DNA of 64,000 nucleotides, taken from Erodium maritimum (lineage: Eukaryota; Streptophyta; Magnoliopsida; Geraniales; Geraniaceae). The position numbers and the translations under genes were made by a program. The DNA is taken from NCBI GenBank assembly GCA_963921825.1, contig OY997594.1:29494956-29558955 (forward strand), in the 5' to 3' direction. Positions 33,044-43,189 of this stretch are shown in pieces (position 1 is the first letter of the stretch; every line of letters starts with the position of its first letter). The notes under the pieces are model-generated. The model did not search any database. It saw only the letters and a program-made list of their open reading frames with translations, and had not been told where the DNA came from.

Positions 33044-33835
33044 ATTTTGGTTTACTTGGTCTAGATTGCATTGTTTTGCAGACTGGAATGATTATATTCT
33101 AAAACAATAAAAAATAAAACCGCAAAAAACAACCTATGTACGCTCCTCTTTTGTTCAACTATGTTACGAAGGAAAATATTTTTCTATGTACTCTGTCAAC
33201 TTTCGCAAACTGGGATTCCTCTATTCGCGAACGAGATTAATTGTATCCTCATCAAACAATTCTGCAAACTAAAAATCAAAAACGGATTTGTCCTCTTTAG
33301 CTTATCTGCAAATGATTTGTTAGTCATCCGCTGATGATTATATCGTTTTGCGCAAAGGAGAATAACTGTATCCTCATATGAGATACAGATGAAACAATTA
33401 ATGATTAAACATGTTTAGGGACCCACAAATCCAACTAAACCCTACATTTTGGTTTAGTTGGTTTTGATTCCATTATATTCTCAAACAATAAAAAATAAAT
33501 CCTCAAAAAACACCCTATGTATGCTCCTCTTTTGTTCAACCTATGTTACGAAGGAAAATGTTTTACTTGGTATTCTGTCAACATTCGCAAACTGGGATTC
33601 CTCTACTCGCAAACGACATTAACTGTTTCCTCGAAAAACAATTTTGCAAACTAAAAATCAAAAACAGATTTTTCCTCTTTAGCTTATATGCAAACGATTT
33701 GTTAGTTATCCGCATAATATTATATCGTTATCCGCAAACTAGAAAAACTGTATACTCATATGAGATACAGATGAAACAAATAAAGATTAAACATGTTTAG
33801 GGACCCACCAATCCAACTAAACCCTACATTTTGCC
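33044..33835. repeat. Tandem duplication of a ~400-bp unit
   Basis: Two diverged copies (about 33044-33446 and 33448-33835) share 'GCTCCTCTTTTGTTCAAC', 'GCAAACTGGGATTCCTCTA', 'ATGAGATACAGATGAAAC' and 'CCAACTAAACCCTACATTTTG'. A third, partial relative occurs at about 34262-34470, beyond the small ORF. The unit repeatedly contains CGCAAAC words. No gene lies in it. Confidence 0.75.
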
Positions 33836-33845
33836 TATATATACA
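33834..33845 (+). promoter_or_regulatory. TATA-like box upstream of the 33920 ORF
   Basis: CTATATATAC lies about 80 bases before the ATG, followed by an A/C-rich stretch (about 33850-33910) that looks like a plant 5' untranslated leader. Initiation about 30 bases downstream is an inference. Confidence 0.5.
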
Positions 33846-33919
33846 GAAAAACTGCGCAAACAAAACATAAACTCAACATCAACTCTTAGCAAACCTCAAC
33901 TCTCTCCCAATTATAAACC

Positions 33920-34234
33920 ATGAATGCTTGCAACACCGAGAAGGGTAAGAGCACGAACATCAATCTTCTAACTAAGGAAGAGGTGCTGAAGAGGGGAGAT
34001 GCCATATTCGCAAAATACAACGTTATTCTCAATGTTGAGAAGGTCACAGTAAAGCACAAGAACTTAAAGGTGATGATGCTGGAGGCAAAACTTGATATCG
34101 ATCTTCTTGTGGTTGAGACAGCCAAAATCGCCGATGACGACATGTCAGGTGACTGCATAACTATAGCCAAAGACCTCTTGTGCAGAGTGACAGAAGTTAA
34201 CAGGGCACTGGATGTTGCTATTGGTATGTTGTAG
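33920..34234 (+). CDS. Small unrecognised protein, 104 residues
   Basis: A complete ORF beginning MNACNTEKGKSTN and ending with TAG at 34232-34234. I do not recognise the family. The product is charged, with an N-terminal Lys-rich part (residues 1-50) and a C-terminal part rich in Asp, Leu and Val. It has no signal peptide, no membrane segment and no zinc motif, and looks like a small helical protein. The start is favoured by a TATA-like box and A-rich leader upstream, and no other long frame overlaps it. It lies between repeated 400-bp units, so it may be a captured gene fragment or part of an undescribed mobile element. An alternative is a first exon, because GTATGT follows codon 102. Confidence 0.45.
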   Translation: MNACNTEKGKSTNINLLTKEEVLKRGDAIFAKYNVILNVEKVTVKHKNLKVMMLEAKLDIDLLVVETAKIADDDMSGDCITIAKDLLCRVTEVNRALDVAIGML

Positions 34235-34517
34235 TTGTTATGAATGAAAAGATTTCCTAGAAATATCATTTGCTCTATTTAGCTTTTCTGCAAACAATTT
34301 GTTCTTCATCCGCGAACTATTATATAGATATCCGCAAAAGGCTTTCAGTTTGGTCTACTTTTTTGCAAATTGGAATGATTATCTATGCAAACTGGGGTTC
34401 TTATATTCGCAAACCAAAACAATTGTATCCAAAAACCAAAATTAATCTTAAACATGATTGATTTCATATGTTGAAAATATTTACTTTCCACAAAAAAAAA
34501 TTAAAAAACTACAGTAA
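34235..34517. repeat. Third copy of the CGCAAAC-rich repeat
   Basis: About 34262-34470 resembles 32985-33120, with words such as 'CAAACAATTTGTTCTTCATC' and 'ATATCCGCAAA'. It separates the small ORF from the converging acidic ORF. Confidence 0.5.
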
Positions 34518-35129
34518 TTAAGCATCATCATCATCATCATCATCCCAGAACTCTTCTTCATCTTCAACAACTCCTTCCTCAGGATCCTCCCCATATGGGT
34601 CTATGTTGTCTTCTTCTTCCTCTTGCTCTTTTTCATCATCCTCTGCATGGACATCTTCTTCATCATCATCCAGCCAATCTTCATCAACATAACAACTGTC
34701 TTCTTCATCATCCTCTGCGGGAGCAGGTTTAGGGGCAGGTGCGGGAGGAGTTGCGGTTGGAGGTTCTTCTTCTTCCTCATTCTCCTCTTCTTCTTCATCC
34801 TCATTCTCCTCCTTTTCTTCCTCATTCTCCTCTTCTTCGTCATCTTCTTTCTCATTGTCCTCTTCATCTTCATATTCATCCGGGGGTGATTCATAATCAG
34901 GATCCCCCGGTTGAGGAATGTCGTACTCATTGATGAGAGGGTCATCATCATCAGAGGAGGAGGAGGAGGAGGAGGAAGGATTCAGCCTGCGTCTCTTTGA
35001 ACAGACGTCGTCGTCGTCATCATCACTACTGAAGATTTGTGATGGTGGAGACTTGCATTCGAAAGATTGCTATTTGTCTCCATCACTGTTAGAATACATA
35101 ATAGATAGAGACTTGGGAGATGATGACAT
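34518..35129 (-). pseudogene. Acidic Asp/Glu-rich protein with basic cluster, one in-frame stop
   Basis: On the minus strand an ATG at 35127-35129 opens a 204-codon frame ending at TAA 34518-34520, interrupted only by a TAG at 35070-35072 (codon 20). After that stop come a run of six Asp, a basic cluster CSKRRRLNP that could act as a nuclear import signal, and a run of eight Ser. About 110 residues made largely of Asp and Glu follow, ending in a run of seven Asp. I do not recognise a family; acidic tails occur in many chromatin proteins. The opposite strand gives hydrophobic and Ser-rich ORFs that are its mirror image. It faces the ORF at 33920 tail to tail. Confidence 0.4.
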
Positions 35130-35278
35130 GGCTACCTACTACGATAGGGATGATGAGAAAATAGTTGATTTGTGTTTAAATATAAAGATACCAAAAGGGT
35201 ATCAGAAAATTTGGAGAAATGGAACGACGCCATTAATTTGGGAAGCTTTTCGTTTGGCGCGTAAAGAATTTTGTAATG
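35130..35278. other. Unassigned junction sequence
   Basis: Lies between the acidic ORF and the pararetrovirus. A plus-strand frame crosses it (containing IPKGYQKIWRNG) that I cannot assign. Confidence 0.3.
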
Positions 35279-35311
35279 AAGGTTAGATATAAGCTTTCAG
35301 ATGCTCATATC
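35279..35311 (+). pseudogene. Pararetroviral protease fragment (left terminus)
   Basis: About 33 bp matching 53509-53541, cut by the solo LTR at 35312. Its continuation is at 38354. It marks the left end of the viral insertion. Confidence 0.8.
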
Positions 35312-38300
35312 TGTAATAACCACTTCTGGTCAACGTCAGTCAAACCTGCGAAAAACAGGAAAATTTAAAAATTTTGAGACAGACACTTAACTTAACCTAA
35401 ATTGACACCGAGGGTCATACCGGACTTAAGTTGACCCCGTTATCGACCAAAATGAGTTCTAGGGGACTCAGGGAAACTTTCTGATCAATTTGGGAAATGT
35501 TGACTTTTCGCTGGAAAAGTCAACCGAGCGACGTTTTGGTCCATTCGAGGACCGTTTTGGATCCAAAAAGCTTAACCGTCATCGCAGCGGTCTTAGTTGA
35601 GCCGTTTCCTTGTAGCCCGCCAAGTTTCGTAATTTCTTGGGAAAAGTGCCCGTTCGGAGCCCGAAACGTCCGATTTTCGCGAATCTGATTGGAAATATCA
35701 AGTAGATATTTTCCAAAAAGGTGTGGGACCCACCTTGCCACTTGTCCAACAAGTGGTGGTGTTAGTTTTGGGGGGAAAATAAAGAAGACACCTTAAGGGG
35801 GGTGTTCGGCCAAGCTTGTTTCAAAAGAAAAAAAAAATAGAAAATAGAAGAGAGAAGTTAGAGAGAGAAGGAGAAGAGAGAAAAGGAGAAGAAGAAGGTT
35901 GCTAGGGTTTTGGAGCTACTATTCACGTCATCTCCACCACTTGATCATCTCAAAAGTTAGAGATTCAAGCTCACCTCATCCTCCTCTCGAGTAAGCACCG
36001 AACCGATTCCCGTTTTGTTGATTTTCAAATGTTAGGGTTTGGTTAAAAATGAAGTGTTAGGATTGTAGTGAGGTTGGGGGTTTGTTGGAGACGTTTTAAA
36101 GGTGTTTGGAGGCGTGATTGAACGTTTTCCGACGACCGGGAGCTCGGGAGGAGCTCCGGCCACCTTGGGGGGTGGCCGGCCACCATAGGAGGTGGCTGGC
36201 CACCATAGGAGGTGGCTGGCCGGACCTAGGGCCGGCCACCACCATGGTGGCCGAGCCCCATTGGAACCCTAGGGCCCACGGCCAAGTGGGCCGGGTGGGG
36301 CCCACGTGCTCGGGTGCTCGGGTTTTAGTGTTCGGGTGGTTTAAAACGTTCCCCGGACCATTTATCCTTAACCGAATCGAAATTTGGAATTAAATTGGAG
36401 AAGTTGTAATTAACGGGTTTTAGAAACTTTAAACGTTAATTAATTGACTCGGAAGTCGGAGTTCGATTCCGTCAAGTGCATTGGGCTCCTTGAACTATTC
36501 TAAGACAGTAGAAACGAAAACGGGGGCTTTTGGAGCCCCGGAAGGCAATTTCCAAAACCCGGGCAGATTCGCCATGTCGGGCGAATCGGGCCTTTACGGG
36601 TCCTTTATCGACAATGTCGAGTAATTGGGGAGTTTGGGAGTGATCGACATTGTCGGGGTTACGTTTGGGTGTTAAGTTTATTGAATTTCGGTTTATTCCT
36701 ACTAGTTTAAAAGTGCTTTGAAATTGTGTTCTTTTAGATCGTGTTGCGGACCGGGGCAAAGGGAAGCTCGGCGAGTGACTGGGATCCCTTTGAGACTTAG
36801 TGGAGCACTTTTGGAGTTATATACGAGGTAGGGAAAAGTAGCCGGATCTCGGCCCTGACTAGGGAAAGTTAACTGTAGAATTGCATGTGACACCGGGGTG
36901 TCGTGGGTTATTTAGGTTATCGAATATTAGAAAAGCATGATACGGGATTGTAGCAATTATTGGAAAAGCATGTGACACTTAGTAGTGTCGTAGGAGCAGA
37001 GAACTTAGCGATACTAGAATTACTGGAGGCATATGACCATGCCCGGAGGTTGTTTGTGAAACTAGTGATCTTAGGACGGTTGGAGGCCTGGTTATGCCGG
37101 AGGTTGTTGTGTTATTATTGTTGAGTTTTGGGTGGCCTTGAGAGCCCGTGTTATTATTGTTGAGTTTGGGGTGGCCTTGAGAGCCCGTGTTATTATTGTT
37201 GAGTTTTGAGTGGCCTTGAGAGCCCGTGTTATTATTGATGAGTTTGGGGTGGCCTTGAGAGCCCGTGTTATTATTGTTGAGTTTTGGGTGGCCTTGAGAG
37301 CCTGTGTTATTATTGTTGAGTTTTGGGTGGCCTTGAGAGCCGTGTTATTATCGTTAAGTCTTGGGTGGCCATGGGAGCCCGTGTTGTTATTATTGGAGTT
37401 GGGTGGCCGTGAGTGCCCGTGGGGTTGTGAACCCGTACTTTACCGTTGGAGTCTTGGGTGGCCATGAGGGCCCGTAGGGTTGTTGAACCCGTGTTTTGTT
37501 GTTGGTGTCTTGGTGGCCTTGAGTGTCTGTGGAGTTGAGACTGGAATCGTACTGTCTGTTGAACTTTGTTTGTGATTGTGTTTGGTTACTTGATCTTGGT
37601 GGAGGTTGTGTGGTGTAGCTAGCCTCCCGACTGGGATCGGGAGAAGCGGAGAGGTTGTGGGCTAGCTCCCCGACTGGGATCGGGGGAAGTTGCGAGACAG
37701 GTCGACCGCCTGGCCCGACTGGGATCGGAAAGGGCGAGGGACAGAGAGGTTACTGAGACAGGTCGACCGCCTGGCCCGACTGAGATCGGAAAGGGCGAGA
37801 TACAGAGATGGTTACTGAGCAGCTGGTATGCGATCCTTTGTGATCTTGTTTGGTGTGCGATCCTTTGTGATCTAGGGTGTTGCGTGGTTGTCAGTCGTGT
37901 CTTTGAGGAGGTCGTCAATCGTTCTGTGGGGTCTACATCACGTGTCCGAGTGTATGAGTCGGTTGAGAAAAGTGTTGGTCGTGTGTGTGTCATTTGAGTC
38001 GTTGTTGGTGTCATCGGCTTTGTATGCTAAGTATGTCGTAGTCAGTCTGTTATCTGTGGTGGTGAGCGAACGCTCACCCCTAGCTGCTTTTCCTACAGGT
38101 ACCGTTCGCAGGCTGGACTAGGTGAGCTTCTGAAGCTTGAAGAGCTTGAAGCGGGTTTCTGGGTTTTTTGAGTCTAGTGACGTGTACCTCGTTTTTGTCC
38201 AAGTGTTGGGACTTAGCTTTTGAGATGTAAATAATATTCTTTTGTTGAACTAAACTGGCATTTCAAAGTGATTTAATGAAAACAGGTTTCAAGTATTGTA

Positions 38301-38353
38301 TCTTTTTAAACGTTCGCGTCCCGAGTTCGGTTCGCTGAAATTGGGGCGTGACA
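35312..38353 (+). repeat. Solo LTR D (Tekay-like), inside the pararetrovirus
   Basis: A 3,042-bp LTR from TGTAATAACC to GGGGCGTGACA with no internal region. It is flanked by ATATC (35307-35311) and ATATT (38354-38358), a duplication with one mismatch. It belongs to the same family as the LTRs of A and C. It carries the 18-bp palindrome (38061-38078), a 39-bp tandem array (about 37115-37510), and GACTGGGATCGG units (about 37615-37800). A solo LTR normally arises by recombination between the two LTRs of a full element. Confidence 0.92.
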
Positions 38354-40043
38354 ATATTAGTACTCAGGGTACTTGTTTACCTGCAGCTTTTATCTTGGTA
38401 AAAGACCTTACCCATAGGATTATTTTAGGAAATCCTTTTCTGCATGATATTATGCCAATTCTCAGGGTAGATAAAACTAGATTTTCCACGAATATTGGTG
38501 GAAAAGAGGTCAAGTTCCATTTCATTTATGACCCCCATACAAGAATGCTCAACGAAGTTAAAGATTCTCCTTAGTAAAGAAAAACAAATATGCTTCTTGA
38601 AAGAGGAAATTCAAATTATGAATATAAATTCCCAATGAAAGCAGGAAAATATTCAGAACAAAATAGAAAAAATTGACAGACAATTTAGGGAAGAAGTATG
38701 TAACGATCTTCCCACCGCCTTTTGGAATAGAAAAACTCATCTTGTTTCACTCCCATACATAGATGATTTTAATGAAAGTGAAATCCCGACTAAGGCTAGG
38801 CCAGCTCAAATGAGTCATGAACAAATGGAGCTTTGCAAAAAAGAAATTCTCTCTCTGAAAGACAAAGGATTAATTAGGAAATCAAAATATCCTTGGAGTT
38901 GCACGACATTCTATGTCAATAAAGCTGCTGAAAAGGAACGAGGGGTTCCTAGACTTGTTATCAATTATAAACCTCTGAATAAGGTCTTAAAATGGGTTAG
39001 ATACCCAATTCCTATTAAAAAAAGATTTATTAGACAGATTAAATGATGCCTTAATATTCTCTAAATTTGACATGAAATCTGTCTATGGGCAGATCCAAAT
39101 TAATGAATCAGACCGGTATAAGACAGCCTTTACTGTCCCTTTTGGTCATTATGAGTGGAACGTGGTTCCTTTTGGGCTTAAGAATGCCCATTCCGACTTT
39201 CAAAATATTATGAATGAAATTTTCAATCCTTATTCTGAGTATATCATAGTCTACATCGATGATGTTTTAGTTTTTTTCTAAATCCATAGAACAACATGAG
39301 AAGCATTTGAAAATCTTTAAAAATGCTGTAAAACAGAACGGGCTAGTTTTATCCGCCCCAAAAATGAAGCTTTTTCAAACTGAAATCCGGTTTTTTGGTC
39401 ATAATATCAGCCAGGGGACAATAATCCCTATTGATAGGAGCATAGAATTTGCTTCAAAATTTCCTGATCGTATAACAGACACCAAGCAACTCCAGAGGTT
39501 TCTTGGTAGCTAAATTATATTGCAGATTATTATGACAATCTTGCTCAGGATACGGCCTTACTGTATTTAAGGTTAAAAAAGAACCTTGAGCCTTGGTCAG
39601 AGGCACATTCTGACGATGTTAGAAAAATAAAAAATAAGGTCAAAAACTTACCTTGCCTCTCTTTGGCTAACCCAAAGTTTTTCAAAATTGTAGAAACGGA
39701 TGCTTCTAACATAGGTTATGGAGGAATTCTTAAGCAGGTAATCCCTAACACTTCGCAAGAGGTTTTAGTTAGATATACTTCGGGTAAATGGAACCCGACT
39801 CAATCTAGATACTCGACTATTAAGAAAGAAATGTTTTCCATCATTAAATGTGTCACTAAATTCCAAATGGACGGATGCTTCTAACATAGGTTATGGAGGA
39901 ATTCTTAATCAGGTAATCCCTAACACTTCGAAAGAGGTTTTAGTTAGATATACTTCGGGTAAATGGACCCCGACTCAATCTAGATACTCGATTATTAAGA
40001 AAGAAATGCTTTCCATCATTAAATGTGTAATTAAATTCCAAAG
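38354..40043 (+). pseudogene. Pararetroviral protease end, RT and RNase H
   Basis: A broken polyprotein in at least four frames. First is the protease C-terminus (38360-38574, block ILGNPFLHDI). RT N-terminal blocks follow at 38810-39046 (LVINYKPLNK), then RT at 39040-39281 with the catalytic YIDD box near 39253-39264, and the RT connection at 39307-39513 (FFGHNISQG). RNase H begins at about 39690 (ETDASNIGYGG). A 175-bp segment of RNase H is tandemly duplicated (39696-39870 and 39871-40045), and the domain then ends abruptly at the primer site. The catalytic Asp regions are still visible, but the frames are disrupted near 38575, 39045, 39280 and 39513. Confidence 0.87.
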
Positions 40044-40055
40044 TGGTATCAGAGC
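40044..40055 (+). other. tRNA-Met primer site of the pararetrovirus
   Basis: TGGTATCAGAGC, the 12-base site that caulimoviruses use for minus-strand synthesis. It directly follows the truncated RNase H and precedes the viral leader. Confidence 0.8.
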
Positions 40056-40431
40056 CTAAGGTAACCTTCTATCTCTCCATGAGTAGCTAATTTTCTGTTG
40101 GGGGTGGTAGGAAACTTTGGTATTAATCATGCAAGAATTTTTAGCTTGAAAAACCTAGTATGAAAATAAAAATTGTCTTGGTGTCATCCTTGTATTCTCT
40201 GTTTAGCCGCTATGGTGCATGCATGTTTTGGAGATTTTTTGGGGGATTTTTTGGCTAAGACAATTTTAGCATCTTTGATTTAGGGTTCTCCCTTATATCC
40301 CTTCGGGTAGATATTTAAACGATTCATCGTTTGCAAAGATGACTTACTAAGTTTTTCATGAGAATTATGCTTGTCTGATTTAATATTATTAAGTAACCTA
40401 CCAACCTCAACACTTTTGTGCTAATTTTAGC
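40056..40431 (+). other. Pararetroviral leader
   Basis: Non-coding sequence between the primer site and the movement protein ORF. No conserved element beyond the primer site is recognised. Confidence 0.6.
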
Positions 40432-40953
40432 ATGTCACTGTTTGAAGAAAATATGGATGATAATGATCGTCATCAAGAAGAGTTAGTAAAAAATGCAGAA
40501 TTGGAAGAATTTCCAAAGAAAACGGACCAACTAAATAGATGGCCTATTCCTAAAGAAGATAAAAGTAAAATTTACTCTATTGGCATGTTCGATTTAAAAT
40601 CTCGCATGGCTATCAAAACCATGGAACAGACGGTTAGAATGTCTAAACAATCTCAAACTATAAGACTTCTAAGTAAAAGGGATTTACAAAATTTTATAAA
40701 TTATAAGTTTATCCATATCGGATTAATTCAAATTGCTTTTAAACCCTTAACCTTATTGGGTATGGATGCTAGCCTTATGGCTTACGTTAAAGATGGTAGA
40801 TGCAACGACTTTAAGCCATCTTTAGCCGCTGCAATTGAAACCATTCTTTGTCATGGACCGATTTATTTTAATATTTCCCTAAATCTTAATCTGTCCATAA
40901 CATATAGAAATATCTTAGATGCTATACAACTAACCATTCAAACTCAAACTTAG
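40432..40953 (+). pseudogene. Pararetroviral movement protein, C-terminus lost
   Basis: A 173-residue frame starting at the ATG at 40432, just after the leader. It has the features of a 30K-superfamily movement protein: an N-terminal charged region, then a beta-rich core with 'LLGMDASLMAYVKDGR' and the following 'AAIETILCHGPIYF'. Such proteins let plant viruses pass through plasmodesmata. The frame is undisturbed up to 40950, where gypsy LTR sequence begins and supplies the TAG stop. The remainder of the protein is missing, and the next viral sequence (50726) is already in the coat region. Identification as movement protein is by family resemblance. Confidence 0.75.
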
Positions 40954-43168
40954 GGTTTGAGTTTAAACGATTCAAATATGGTTGGGTTTTGGTTAGAATT
41001 GGTTTAAAGATGAATGGTTGAGGTTTGGGGTTCGTTAGGAGCGTTTTGGGGCAAAAAGGGAATTTTTCCATTATAAACGTGTGGGGCCCACATGCTCGGG
41101 TATCGGGTTTTCGTGTTCGGGTGGTCTAGGACGTTCCCCAAGTCATTAATCTACACCCGGATCGAAATTTGGAATTAAATTGTGAAAGTTGTAATTAACG
41201 GGTTTAGAAACTTTAAACGCGAATTAAATTACTCGGAAGTCGGAAATTGATTCCGTCGAGTGCATAGGAACCCTTGAATTATTCTAAGACCGTAGAAACG
41301 AAAACGGGAATTTTCGGAGCCCCGGAAGGGCGTTTTCAAAACCCGGGCAGATTCGCCATGTCGGGCGAATCGGGCTTTTCCGAGCCCATTATTGACAATG
41401 TCGAGTAATTGGGAAGTTTGGGAGTGATCGACATTGTCGGGGTTGCATTTGGGCGTTTAGTTCTTTAAATTCGGGTTTCGCATGCTTACTTAAAAAGTGT
41501 GTTAATTGTAATGATTGTAAACCGTGTCGCCTACCGTGGAAATAGGAGGCTAAGCGGGAATTACGAAGCTTTGCCGGAGTAAGAGTATCGGGTTTGACAC
41601 GCTTCAAGAGGTAGGGAAAAGTAGCCGGATCTCGGCCCTGATTAGGGAAAGTTAACAGTAGAAATGCATGTGACACCGGGGTGTCGTGGGTTAAGTAAGT
41701 TTATTGAATATTAGAAAGGCAGGCGACACCGGGTGGTGTCGTATGATACGGGAACGTATCGAACCATAGAAAGGCATGTGACACTTAGTAGTGTCGTAGG
41801 ATAAGTGAACTTTCGATATTAGATTTACTAGAGGCATGTGGTTATGCCCGGAGGTTGATTGTTTAGTTTGTGTCTTGGGTGGCCATGAGAGCCCGTACTT
41901 TACTATTGTGTCTTGGGTGGCCATGAGAGCCCGTACTTTACTGTTTGTGTCTTGGGTGGCCGTGAGTGCCCGTGGGGTTGTTCAGCCCGTGTTTTACCGT
42001 TGGTGTCTTGGGTGGCCATGAGTGCCCGTGGGGTTGTTGAGCCCGTGTCCTTACTGTTGGTGTGTCTTGGGTGGCCATGAGTGCTCGTGGGGTTGTTGAG
42101 CCCGTGTTTTACCGTTGGTGTCTTGGGTGGCCATGAGTGCCCGTGGGGTTGTTGAGCCCGTGTTTTACCGTTGGTGTCTTGGGTGGCCGTGAGTGCTTGT
42201 GTGGTTGTTGAGCCCGTGTTTTACCGTTGGTGTCCTGGGTGGCCGTGAGTGCCCGTGGGGTTGTTGAGCCCGTGTTTTATCGTTGTTGTCTTGGGTGGCC
42301 ATGAGTGCTCGTGGAGTGTTAAACCGGTGTTGTTGCTGTTTGTTGATCTTTGTTTGTGATTGTGATTGTGGTTACCTGAGGTTGGGGGCCCGCTTCATGA
42401 AACAGGGGTCCTGTGATCGCACGCATCTGCATGTTCAGACGGGGTAAGGGGCCCGCCCGTGAGGAAAGGGGTCCTGGCCGCGCGTGCGTGGTTAGGGGTG
42501 ACAGGTCGACAGCCTGATTCGACTTTGTGTCGGGAAAAGTGCGACAGGTCGACCGCCTGGCCTGTCAGGGATCGGTAAAGGGCGTGAGGGGGTTACTGAG
42601 CAGCTGGAGTGCGATCCTTTGTGATCTTGTTTGGTGTGCGATCCTTTGTGATCTTGGGTGTTGCGTGGTGGTCTGTCGTGTCTTTGGAGGAAGTCGTCAA
42701 TCGTTGTGTCAGGTCTACATTACGAGTCCGAGTGTTGAGTCGGTTGAGGAAAGTAACGGTTTGTGTGTCAGTCGGGTTACTCGAGTCTGGGGATAGTAGT
42801 CCCCGGTGTTCGGTTGTTGTTGGTGTTACCGACATTGTCTGCTAATTATGCCGTAGTCAGTCTGTTATCCGTGGTGGTGAGCGAACGCTCACCCCTAGCT
42901 GCTTTTCCTACAGGTACTGGTCGCGTGATGGACTTGGTGAGCTTCCGAAGCTTGAGGAGCTAGGAGCGGGAGTCCGGGTTTACTTTTGAGTCTAGCGACG
43001 TATACCTTGTTTTTTGTCCGCTTGTTGGGACGTACTTTGAGTTGTAAATTATTATTTTGTTAAACAAATTGTTGGTTTTAAAGCGATTTATTCAAAAGGT
43101 TTGAAAGGGTTTTATTAAATTAAACGTTCGCGTTCCGGGTTCGGTTTTACTGAATTTGGGGCGTGACA
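40951..43168 (+). repeat. Truncated 5' LTR of element C
   Basis: Matches 48508-50725 of the 3' LTR. It begins in mid-LTR at TAGGGTTTGAG, directly joined to the viral movement protein frame. It contains the 56-bp tandem array (about 41865-42330) and the 18-bp palindrome (42876-42893). Confidence 0.92.
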
Positions 43169-43171
43169 ACT

Positions 43172-43189
43172 TGGTATCAGAGCTCGAGG
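43172..43189 (+). other. Primer binding site of element C
   Basis: TGGTATCAGAGCTCGAGG, three bases after the LTR, identical to that of element A. Confidence 0.9.

Noticed and set aside
34623-34933. Plus-strand hydrophobic and Ser/His-rich ORFs
   Set aside because: They are the mirror image of GAA/GAT-rich codons of the acidic ORF on the other strand; the Phe/Leu/Ile runs come from TTC/CTC repeats.
40044-43189. tRNA-like sequences TGGTATCAGAGC
   Set aside because: They are 12-18 base primer binding sites next to LTRs or the viral leader, with no cloverleaf around them.
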